Source: Cyclina sinensis
Lineage: Eukaryota; Mollusca; Bivalvia; Venerida; Veneridae
Assembly: GCA_012932295.1 (NCBI GenBank)
Contig: JAAONU010000014.1
Coordinates: forward strand, 21,098,011 to 21,162,010
Length of the DNA stretch: 64,000 nt
Direction: 5' to 3'
Shown: one piece after another, positions 13,401 through 22,200 of the stretch
Layout of the letters: the number at the start of each line of letters is the position of its first letter
Numbering within the stretch: the stretch's first letter is position 1
Notes under the pieces: generated by a model
Told to the model about the DNA's origin: nothing
The model's database searches: none
The model's input: only the letters and a program-made list of their open reading frames with translations
Program-made: the position numbers and the translations under genes

Positions 13401-14688
13401 ATAAACCATATTAAGTTATAATAAACAAGTCAGAAGCTACTACTCATGAAATTTCTTGCATAATTGCCATATAATCATCTGAAAACTAAATGACATAGAA
13501 GAGGTATTGTCCTGCAACCTAAAATGGTATAGATTAGTTTTTTCTCTTATGAAATTTAATACATGGTGAAAATTAAAAGCACATTCCTAAAAAAATAAAA
13601 ATTCTTAAACATCAATGAGTTACCTCCCTGTTCAGTACGACTTAAATAATTCTTTACTTCTATGAAGTAATTCTTAAAAATTAATATAATACTATTAGAT
13701 TGCCATAGTTACAAATAGACAACTGTGACTTCTGAATCATAGTTCAGGAAACAGATCATTAAGAAGCTAACTTCTTTGCTCAAACATCAACTATCTCAAC
13801 TCCAATCTATCTATCTCCTAAGAGCCAAGCATTTATTGGACTAGATTTGAAATATATTTTAATATCTTCTGATTTTCATTTCTGTATTCTAATAAATAGA
13901 GTATGATTATAGTTTTATTTTGTTTATTAGATTAGCTTATTATCTATTTTTAACTATATGTTCTGTCTGTCATATATTTTTAATGCTTCTATCTCATCTT
14001 GGCGTTCATAAATTTGCTGAATAAACTTAAATTCATTAACCTTTCTTTACAGGTGATTCTGGAGGGCTCAAGTCCCGTCTAGGCCTTTTAACAACCCTTG
14101 TACTGAATCTAGTTGGTTGTTTTACTGTTGATTCAGTTGCTGATGTTGAAGGTACGGCCAAATCTTTAGCTTTTCCTGCCAAAAGGCTTTCTTGGAGAGC
14201 ATCTTGTTTTGACTGCTGTCTTGCTGTCAGACGTCTCTCAGGTTGACTGCTCGATTCTGGTGTTCTGGGAATGTTTTTCACTTGTTTTCCACTTTCTTGT
14301 CCAACCCCTGATGGTGACACAACCCTAGAAGACATATAATACAAATATATACCATGACAAACAATTCCCATAGAAATATGATTGTGAATCTAGGCAGCCA
14401 TTTTTATTCTAATGTGAAGTTACTTTACTCGGAATAACAGCTGATCTGGGAAGCATTGATCTTTAATATATATGCAAAGCAATGTAAAACACTAACAAGC
14501 TGATTTACTTATCGTTTACAATGGTATAAATGCAAAAGATTTATCAGAATCAAACTTAAATTTATCGGTATTCTGGTCAGAAAACTTTCAAAATGGCGGT
14601 TATGCACATTTTCTTTTTCTTACCTTTCGCCGGCTTCTTTCAAGTTTTCCTCGCCTTGAGCGCTCTGTCTTCTTTTCCGTGGAGGCAT
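486..14688 (-). CDS. CRAMP1: Cramped-like chromatin regulator, SANT domain, 16 exons, C-terminus off the left edge
   Basis: Nuclear SANT/Myb-type protein of the Cramped family (Drosophila cramped is a Polycomb-group gene; vertebrate CRAMP1 has been linked to linker-histone gene expression). Exons in order, each joined by GT-AG sites with matching phase: 14624-14688, 14041-14324, 13224-13339, 11937-12093, 11429-11500, 10191-10245, 9548-9583, 9183-9232, 7433-7629, 6971-7121, 4958-5913, 4337-4495, 3746-3892, 1670-1955, 1244-1350, 486-702. They give 1,018 codons plus one base. SANT lies at about residues 138-205 with the family motif YYRTWHKI at 192-199. A conserved GENLTVAELYLMFG block is near 650-665, VQRTILP near 850 and LSPPNLSALLDISLP at the end. 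Human CRAMP1 is about 1,270 aa, so roughly the last fifth is missing to the left. Identification rests on recalled family sequence and is firm; the least certain junctions are the donors of exons 2 and 10 and the acceptor of exon 10. Confidence 0.93.
2341..3124. repeat. Tandem repeat element, about 157-bp units, in CRAMP1 intron
   Basis: At least three units, marked by the recurring GACAAAAATT at 2582, 2737 and 2893 (spacing about 157). Each contains CAATAACTCCAAAATTATGG-like and CACTGCACTTCTCCTC-like blocks. The array ends in a C/G-rich palindrome at 3097-3124 (CCCCCCGAT...GTCGGGGG). A matching CCCCCCGA lies at 2359-2366. The unit is recognisably related to the repeat at 10.3-11.0 kb. Confidence 0.75.
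3165..3735. repeat. Minisatellite of ATGAGT-ACAAAACAAGTAAC units
   Basis: Roughly 570 bp of variants of CAAAACAAGTAACAATGAGT, some lengthened by an ACAAATATCAATGAGTG insert, so units of about 21, 28 and 37 bp alternate. On the minus strand all frames stay open as an LYSLLLVLHS repeat; this is a by-product of the repeat, not a gene. It begins about five bases from the donor of CRAMP1 exon 13 (GTAAGT at 3740-3745). Confidence 0.95.
4958..5913 (-). CDS. CRAMP1: CRAMP1 exon 11, long acidic/Cys-containing exon with conserved LTVAELYLMFG block
   Basis: The 956-bp exon codes 318 residues. It opens with a basic SKRKKEKE run, then a cysteine cluster (CACKDTC, CAFKSC, CSCLC). The PERNCACKD part resembles the human PEQCRCAD. 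A Ser/Glu/Asp-rich disordered stretch follows, then the conserved NGWSVNDGENLTVAELYLMFG near residue 655, followed by a leucine-rich helix. Acceptor TTACAG and donor GTAATT both fit the flanking phases. Confidence 0.92.
6385..6800. repeat. Degenerate tandem repeat, about 133-bp unit
   Basis: The block ACTGTAAGTTAA...CTCCAAAAATATAGCTTTCAGAATAATGCC occurs at 6541 and again at 6674. The preceding segment is a more diverged unit. It lies in the CRAMP1 intron between exons 10 and 11. Confidence 0.7.
6971..7629 (-). CDS. CRAMP1: CRAMP1 exons 9-10
   Basis: Exon 9 (7433-7629) codes IHVEFRPKTNEAWQHVQDL and the following LVKYLDKKWKPH block, matching the human PIELQPRNNHAWARVQSL and EFLKQKW segments. 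Exon 10 (6971-7121) codes FRVYPHRDSTLRNIS and a short Cys-containing end. Exon 10 has two possible donors three bases apart (GTAGTA and GTAAGG); both keep frame and differ by one residue. Its acceptor at 7122-7124 has almost no pyrimidine tract, so that boundary is the least certain. Confidence 0.8.
8329..8466. mobile_element. Palindromic MITE-like element
   Basis: A 28-bp arm, AGAATAATAGGTTGGTGTC plus ATGGATGGA, at 8329-8356 is mirrored with one mismatch at 8439-8466. The next inner bases (GTTTATCTGG / CCAGATAAA) also pair. The total is about 138 bp inside the CRAMP1 intron 8-9. No transposase. Confidence 0.75.
9183..11500 (-). CDS. CRAMP1: CRAMP1 exons 5-8, post-SANT conserved region in four tiny exons
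   Basis: Exons at 11429-11500, 10191-10245, 9548-9583 and 9183-9232 (72, 55, 36 and 50 bp). They encode, in order, LKKDIQELYGLISY, NDKNWQKLNDLVHQG, VATIKVKGKRI and VKTPVCNALKKLNC. Each aligns with the matching human segment as I recall it (ELYGLICY, DDKNATKLNELIQVG, ATTVRYKGRNLRI, IKAPMCRALKKLC), and all phases fit. The 36-bp exon is phase 2-2, so it could be skipped without a frame change. A HINE-like repeat sits in the intron just upstream of exon 6. Confidence 0.88.
10261..11030 (-). mobile_element. HINE/pearl-like non-autonomous Helentron-type element
   Basis: Read on the minus strand it starts with a G/C-rich palindrome (GGCGGGGGGAT region, 11005-11030), passes CCGTCCGTGCGTC, then has four tandem units of about 157 bp (GGACAAAATT at 10485, 10641, 10798 and about 10955). 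It ends in a hairpin (CCATGT...ACATGG, 10275-10289) followed by CTCTTGTTTTAATA. Short hairpin plus CTTGTT end, central tandem repeats and no coding capacity are hallmarks of Helentron-associated elements known from oysters and clams. It sits immediately upstream of CRAMP1 exon 6. Confidence 0.75.
11937..12093 (-). CDS. CRAMP1: CRAMP1 exon 4, second half of SANT domain
   Basis: Codes the FGKDFESI helix, a lysine-rich loop and the recognition-helix region ending in KNKEQVRHFYYRTWHKI, the most diagnostic stretch of Cramped proteins. Strong acceptor (pyrimidine tract then CAG at 12094-12096) and a GTACAT donor in phase 1. Confidence 0.95.
12539..12692. mobile_element. Near-perfect 150-bp palindrome (fold-back/MITE-like)
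   Basis: Arms run outward from GTGGCGCAGCCAC at 12608-12620. The left arm contains GAATTTATTTCATC and GAACACCATATG; the right arm is the reverse complement with a handful of differences, out to TTTGTTTGTTTTT at both ends. Lies in the CRAMP1 intron between exons 3 and 4. Confidence 0.85.
13224..13339 (-). CDS. CRAMP1: CRAMP1 exon 3, first half of SANT domain
   Basis: Codes the first SANT helix, with Trp at the QWELW position and the motif EDKDSFFEGLCE, matching the human family pattern EDKNTFFEGLYE as recalled. It enters in phase 1 and leaves in phase 0 directly into FGKDFESI of the next exon, so the domain is split by one intron. Too short to stand out as an open frame on its own. Confidence 0.92.
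14041..14324 (-). CDS. CRAMP1: CRAMP1 exon 2, low-complexity N-terminal region
   Basis: Codes about 95 residues rich in Ser, Lys, Arg and Gln, with a basic RVVKRPRRD patch that could serve nuclear import. The phase-1 donor used here is GTTAAT, a weak site. A better-looking GTAAAG lies 10 bases upstream but would break the frame into the SANT exon. Typical of the disordered region ahead of SANT in this family. Confidence 0.8.
14624..14688 (-). CDS. CRAMP1: CRAMP1 exon 1, start codon
   Basis: The ATG at 14688-14686 opens a basic N-terminus (MPPRKRRQ). The exon ends at a strong GTAAGA donor in phase 2, which restores an Arg codon with exon 2. The same DNA is also open in a second frame (Ser/Arg-rich), but that frame ends in phase 0 and cannot join exon 2. 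This start is chosen because only this frame splices through. Confidence 0.82.
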
Positions 14689-16236
14689 TTAGAAATACAG
14701 ACGGGAATAAAACAATAGAAGAATTTCTTTCACTTCCATTTTTGCTCTTATAAATGCAAGAATATTGCGCCGTCACTAACAAAAAGATGGCAACAAACTG
14801 AAACGTGAAATTGTTCACCGTAACTTGTCATTGAGTGTACGGTAAACAGTCATTAAATATCTCAAAAAGACATCAATAACAACACGTTCAATGGTATCCA
14901 CTATGATTACATCGTTTTGTAAATCAGTAAATGCAATCAATATAGTGAAACATCTCCTACCCTGAAATAAGCAACTTCCAGCTACCAAACCAAAAATCTA
15001 GGTCATGTGATCAGAATTGTCCAGTAGCGTTGCACAATTTCTCAGTCATCAAAAGCATTTGTTTTGTCTGAAGATTGTTGAAAAACAATTATTCAAATTT
15101 GAAGAAATGCACACCATGTAATAAATGTCAACATTTGTCAGTACCTTATGTATGAAATTGTCCAAAATGTCTGTTTTCTTCAGTACATTGAGAAGTTTTA
15201 CTTTACTGGGTTCTATCTTGATGAAAAGATCCTACAAAAATTACAACACTTTTCTGGCATTTTTTCAGTTTAAACAGACTTGAACACCTTTAAACAATAC
15301 AATTTAATGTTATTCTGCAAGCGTACAAGACTGTTTGCTTGATTATATATCAAAGATCTGGTCAGAGAATGTAAAAGAATAGTATTGAAATTGCTGTTAT
15401 TGTAAACAATCTGGTTTATACCGCTTCTAGTTCTCTTCAAATTAATTGCTAATTTTTAATGTTTTCATAATTAAAGTTCAATAACGGTGGAATGCATTGT
15501 ATCTTATATGAATAAGCAACGTCGAATACACATTACATAATTAGCATTTCATTTAATGCCTCCGCTTTACAAATGGAAACACCAGCTGTCAAATCTATTG
15601 TGTGTACATGTATGTTGTGTGTACAACCTGGCGGGAACTAAACAAGGTTTCCTTCTCATTTCATTGGGTTGTTTAATCATGTGACTGGAATTCTCCATGT
15701 GCCGTAAATAGCAACCTATGGAGTGAATTTTTACAAATAATGAATGAAAATAATCTCTAAAGCCCTTTACTAAGTGTACAGAAACAAATTTTTATTTAAT
15801 ATTCAAGAAAAGGTGAAAATATAAATTTCTAGTCTCAAATGAATTACTTGAATGCTTATTTCAAACATTAATAAAAATAATAATTATGATAAAATATTGA
15901 GATTTTCATTGGATGAATAATTGAGGTTCCTTAAAGGGAAAGAAAGGAATGGGGAAATCAGTATTTTATAAATAATTTTATTCCAAATGAGTTGTTTCTT
16001 TATTTTTTGCATTCAACATAAGAAAGGTTATTATATATCAGGGCAACTTGTCGAAGAACGCACAAGTTATCATTAAACCTTCGGTTCGCAGGTGCTTGCA
16101 CGTGCTTACGCCCCATAGCGACCTAAACACGAGAGGTGATGTCATCAGGTAAGCGAGTATTCCGAATCACTAGCCGGTGTGAACGAGAAAGCATTCCTGA
16201 ATTTCAGAACAAGTTGTGACAGAAAAAGAAAAGAAA
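14689..16236. promoter_or_regulatory. Divergent intergenic region between CRAMP1 and JPT
   Basis: 1.55 kb between the two start codons, presumably with both promoters and 5' UTRs. Visible motifs: an E2F-like GGCGGGAA at 15630-15637, an E-box CACGTG at 16099-16104 and a CREB/ATF-like palindrome TGATGTCATCA at 16137-16147. The 16,080-16,200 stretch is richer in G+C than its surroundings and is the likeliest JPT transcription start area. The motifs are short and could be chance. Confidence 0.55.
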
Positions 16237-16292
16237 ATGACGACAACTGAATTATATTCTGGTTATACAGCTGAAGGAAAACCATCTTCAAG
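16237..16292 (+). CDS. JPT: JPT exon 1 with start codon
   Basis: ATG at 16237 with AAAA before it; codes 18 residues MTTTELYSGYTAEGKPSS and two bases of an Arg codon. The donor AG|GTTTGT is followed by a 5.9-kb intron. The SSR-VLRPPGGG junction matches the human SSRVLRPPGGG junction, which fixes the exon. Confidence 0.9.
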
Positions 16293-19200
16293 GTTTGTTA
16301 AATAATAAATTCTACTTTGAAGTGAAATACCGGTTTGCATAATTTATTTGTTGGAGCGTAAAAGAATGTGAAGAATTTTTTTACTTCATCAGATTCATTC
16401 TTGTACCGCCTAGTCACCTATTTTCGTGATGATAAGAACGTCCCGGAAAATAACTGAATGTTTGCACAATCAATAACGTTTCGGATTACAATTATAAACA
16501 AACTTACCTCCTTTGATCCTATAAAAAAAGCGATAAATTATGGTGCTGAAAAATAAATGGACGCAACCATCCTTCCAGTAGTGATTGATTTGAGTATACT
16601 GACAGGGTTGTGCGAAGAGAAGGAAATTACTAGAGTAAAAGTGGAAGTATATACAATGAAGATAAAAATGTAAAATAGTGTGGAGAATGTATCTGGCTAG
16701 TTGAGACTCAAAGACTACCGAAAAGGACTTCTGTGCTAATTAAATTGGTGTTGACCGGTTGACCCATTTTATAGACCTTTTTCCTTTTGTTATTGTCAGA
16801 CCGTGATGCCTAATGTTAACTGTCATTTTTGTGCACAGAATATTTAGCGGCAACAATGCCGGTGGTTTTGGTTGTTTTTTTTTTTTTGTTAAAATATAAA
16901 TGCATCTTCGATTTCCTTTAAACATGGAAAGAACATACAGGGCTCTTGCTAGACTCAGAATTTTGGGAGAAGTCACTTCGCCCTGGGTTGAAGGTTAGGG
17001 AGAAGTGGACGGACTTCAGAGCAAAGTGGATATTGTTTCATAACTCTTTGTTTCGGACAACGTATGCTTATGTAATAATAAATTTCCCTTAATTAATTGA
17101 TCCCTGTTATCAACCAGTATTCAGAAACATAATGAAACTAATATCAACTATTGATACCCAGACCTTTTGGAAAACAATGAACGACGATTAAAATATACTG
17201 TAACACTTCCGACGATTGCCGAAACATCACAATCAAATAGTAATCAATTAGTGGTAATTTATAAACACTGAAATCAGCTAAAAATATCCGACAGGAAACT
17301 CATTATTATTCATTACTCAATAGTGCTTTTTTTGAAAACTAAATGCTGATTGGTTTATTTCGCCTAAGTGTCGGTATCGAATGTTCTGGTTGAAAAGATA
17401 TAAATAACAGGGGCGGAGTCTTCGCTCTGTACGTCACACATGGCTATAACGCAAGAAATAGCGAGAGGCGGAGTTTTACGGGGATTCCCTTATGAGTGAC
17501 TGGCAAGCGATTGTTTGTGTATTGTAAAAAAAAAAACTGTGTATCGTAAAAAAACTGCCACATTTTATGACACCATTGACTCTTATCCATGTTTGCCAAG
17601 GGCAACTAAATTTTGATAAGGCGACTTGATTTTCGCTTTGATCTTCACGTAAGGCGAAATTTGAGACAGCGAAGCGACGGTCGCCCGAATCGCCCCCTCG
17701 CAAGAGCCCTGACATATATTTAATTACTATTGTAGTAAAAAAAAACTTTTTTAAAACCTGTGCCCCTACAGTATTTACCATTTATTTCACATTTGCACTG
17801 CGAAACTCTTGGCGCAGCAAAATGTTGCATGATGTAACCGTAAAAATAACCATGCTGTGAAAACTGATGGGAAAATATACTGTGTCTTATCTGTAATATT
17901 GGAGTTCACTTATACGAAATGGAAATTTTGTTTGTTTTTTTCTAATTTACTGTTAATTAAATATACCCAACAAACGACAGATAGCTGGATTTGTAGCTAA
18001 TATTTACATATGCATCATTTACCCCATTCCAGCTATTTATAATGGCCACCTCTGTAGTCCATAAGCATTGCGATTGAAATTTAAGTCAATTTTGATATAT
18101 TAAGTTGTATGTTGAAAAATGATATTTTGGGAACTTGTATAAAGTTTTTGTTTCTCTGAAAGGTCATGTTGTCATTTCTCCCTAAGTATGCTAGTTATCG
18201 GTCCCAACGGCTTCTAATTGGGCATTTTCTATGCATAAAAAAGCAGCTTGTGGTTGGACTTGGAAAAAAGACGTCTGTCAAAATTTTTTCTCGATGTCTC
18301 TTTGGGGAGTTTTGATAAGTTGGACTAGACTTCTGTGTAGACTGGTTCTTAGTCTCAACATTGCGACTTAAGGCAGGATGCTGCCTTAATGTCTCAACTA
18401 GAAACCACCAAGACTGTTGTGGAAAATGAATTTTGTGAAATCCCTATTTCCCAAATGATTAACGATCATTTTAATATATTCTGTTCGATACCAGGGGTTC
18501 CACTAGACTTTAAAACTCAAGGGTCAATTTTCGCATACGGATACATTGGTATAGAGCTGTATTTCATAGATATATTGAATTTACGTCATACAAAAGTTAT
18601 GGATTCATTCCTATACATCATAAATAATATATTATCCAAAATAGTTTGAAGTTTCCAAGTGTGATAAGTTTTTACAACGGAAAGAAAAGCGGCGATTTTC
18701 AAAAAAAATTGCATGCTGATCAAGATACAGCGGAATCGACCTGTATTTCATAAATCACTGAATCTCAGTAATAAAAATTATATTATTCATTCATATACAT
18801 CAGAAATAATATATTTACTAATTTAAAGTGTCTTATTGTGGCTATTTTTACAAAAAAGAAATTCGGCGATTTTTGAAAAAAAAACATATGGAGATAAACC
18901 TGAATCTACCCATATTTTTATCTGTGCATGTAATTGCCCTTAAAAATTAGGATAGATTTGACGCTCAAATCTCAGTTCACAGTATAGGGTTCACATACAG
19001 TAGTTAAATGTTTACCTCTGTTGCCATTTTTCCATTAATGGATGTTAGCATGTTAGATCTGTAAATTTCTTGTCTGTCACGACAGACATATTTTTCAGCC
19101 AACATATTTGAAACATACATCACCTAAAGCAGAAAATGTAACTCTTCCACAACATATATATTTTTTTGCTTGTAGTTTTAGTGCAAATTGGTGCCCAACA

Positions 19201-22200
19201 GATTTTGTTGGGCATTACATTAATTTCCACCATATTTTGAATCTTTTCTGCTTTGTACTCTGAAGGTGGATATTGACCATAAAAAAAATAGCACAATATT
19301 TGACTACAATTATTTGGAATAGACTGGTACTGTAATTATGACCCTTGAAAATTTAATGATTACGTTATGCTGAAAGGCAGTTGAACCACAATCACAACAT
19401 TATGTTTTGACTTTGTAATTTTCCTCACATTTAACTACAGCTTGTCAAAAAGCATAGGCATAGGCACCACTGTTTCTTATTATGCCCCTTAAACGAAGTT
19501 TGGAGTGTCTGAATCATAACTCCACACTCTTCACAAATAATTTTTTGCAGCACTGGACATTCGGACCAGAGTAGGTAATATTCTGACTGGACCAAATGAT
19601 ATTTAACTGGACGGAATAATAGCTGTGAACTGTGTTATTTTTGATACCCCCATAGGCGTGCAATGGTTAAAAGACATCTCTTGGTCGACCTGAATTTAGC
19701 CTGGGATCAAAGAAAGGAAAAACAGAAGCTCTTAGAAAGAAATCTTGGGATCACATATCTCGACACCTTGGAATGTTGATGATGAAGAGCTTGTTGAGCC
19801 TGCCATCTTTGTTTACAATGAGGCTGCATCGAGAGCACTTGTCTTGAGTCACGTGATCATTAAGGCTTAACTGAGTTATATCTGCTTGTGTTCTTTTGTT
19901 TAAAGAAATATTTTCAAAAAGAAAAATCTCGTTGGGAGTTTTCTGCATTGATTAATTATTTATTTTTCGATAGTTTAAGAATTGTTTCTTAATGACATAG
20001 GTCAAACTAAACTTTTAACAAAATGAAAGAGATATTGCCCCTTTAAGCAAGGAAAAATAATATATTAAATGGATTCACTTTAAATTATGTTATAAAAGCT
20101 AGCTTTCCAACATTTACTCTACCAAGATTGTAAACAAAATATTCAAGAATTATGTCCACAGAACGGGCAGTTAGTGATATTACGTAAAAATATAAATTCA
20201 GACTTAGTATCTTTACTCTGTCCTTACCATTGATTTCCTTTGAATTATTTATTATATTGTGCATATATATTTATATTTGTAAATATTTGATTATTTACTG
20301 TGTGAAAAATAATACAAATATGGGTACCCACTAGTAGTGTATCATATCACCTCTAAAAGTAACCATCTTACATGTATCTTTAAAGTGTCAAGTTGCCATA
20401 CTGTGTTTGCTTGTAATGAAAAGATGTCATATCATAAAAAGAAATTAAAACATGTGAACATGATGTTGAAGATAATCATTATGTCGTTAACAGGAAGTGC
20501 TTAATTTACTTTTCAAATGTGATGGCCATATTCCAATTTATTTAGTTGTTTTAACAGCTTTCTTATGTGTCCCTTCAAAGAGAAGGGGGTCTATTGTTTG
20601 GCAGATGTGGGTTGGTTTGTAGATCATTTCATTCTAGACCAGTAACTTGAGAACACATAGAGATTAGATAGATAGGTTGGACATGATCAGTAGAGGAACG
20701 CTAAAGATATTTTATCAGTAACTCAGAAACAACTGCACCAAGGATTTTTGGGTTTTACAGGATGGATCGGCATGATGAGTAGGGGAATTCTCTTGTATTT
20801 GGGCTGACAGGGTCAAAGGTCAAGCTTTCAGGGGCTCACACTTCGAAAATTAGTTTCTAATCAGTAACTCGAGAAAAACTGCACCAAGGACTTCCAGGGC
20901 TCGACAAACATTTTGGAAGCAACTCGTCCTGCAGGACGAGCAGCTCAGAATTTTCACTCGTCCTGCTGCAATAAGAACTCGTCCTGTAGTTCACTAAGTA
21001 AAAAGCAGTAAACTGATAACTTTGTATAAATCCCCTTCTCCCTGCCGAATATTGCATTGTGACATTTAAAAAAGTTCTGAAATTTCCACGTAAACATCCA
21101 TCTTTTTTTACAGCAATAAAATTCGGTGTGGTTCCGCAGGGAGTTTTTAGCTACCTATGTGATCATAGCAGAACTGGACAGATTTTACCACTGCATGCAA
21201 TAAATCAACATCCGGTTTGCGCACCGGCTGCAAGAATTATTTTATGTTCCATTTCATGTGTGTTTTAAACTTCAAATTTTATTATTTTTGGCTAGAAATT
21301 CCACTCCGCCTGCAGGACGAGCACTGCCGGAAGATCCACTTGCCCTTAGTCAATTATTACTCGTAATTACGAGCGGAGGAGTGGATTTGTCAAGCTCTGA
21401 CTTCCATTCTTAATAAGAACCAACTTTTGATCTCATGTGTGGCCTTGAATTTTGGTGGAGACAACAAAATCATACTGTCTGTCCATCATGTGACAAAAAT
21501 AATATTGCTACTGAGTAATTTCGTGATCCATAAGGAGTTTAAGAGATACTGAGTGGACATGCAACAGGGAACAGACAGTTTGATCACAGTATGCCTATCT
21601 TTGTCATGAAAATATACAGTTTAACTTTGATATGTATTGCTCACTTTGGTATAATGGTTTAAAGAATCTTAAAGATCAATCAATATCGAATCAGTCTTTC
21701 TTGCACATTCAGCAAATGCACTTTATATGCACAAGAAAAGTCAAGCATCATATATCACAGTTATATGATCTGAATAGCTAGGTTTTCTTGAACAAGTAGA
21801 AATAAATATAAGACAAGCATGTTTTATGTGATAAAGTATTACTTCATGATGTCTTAAGCTGGAACTTAATGAATGTGCATTTTAATTATTGATTTATTGC
21901 TCTTGGATGCACGCGATGTCCTTTTTTTTCAGTTTAGGAAACAAATTAAATTTCTTCTATAAAATTTGTTGTTTTTATTCTCAGTTCTAAGTAATTAAAT
22001 TAAACTAAAGAGTCATATTTCCAATTCTTAAGTTTACGTTAAAACTGTATCTTACTTCTGAGCAAACTATCATTTAGAATTTCAGGTTGTATCTAAAAGA
22101 GCCGAAGCTGTTTGTAGTTTCTTGCTCACCATTTGATTCCTGGCTGATCTGTCACAGACTTTAAGGCAGGCCTATCTTAGGAGCTAGGGTAGCCAATGAG

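Noticed and set aside
16690..18400. CTAGTTGAGAC / GTCTCAACTAG as ends of a 1.7-kb element
   Set aside because: Only 11 bp, no target duplication, and a complete smaller element lies inside; may be chance.
18389..18649. 86-codon plus-strand open frame in JPT intron 1
   Set aside because: Lies in a diverged tandem repeat whose second unit does not keep the frame.
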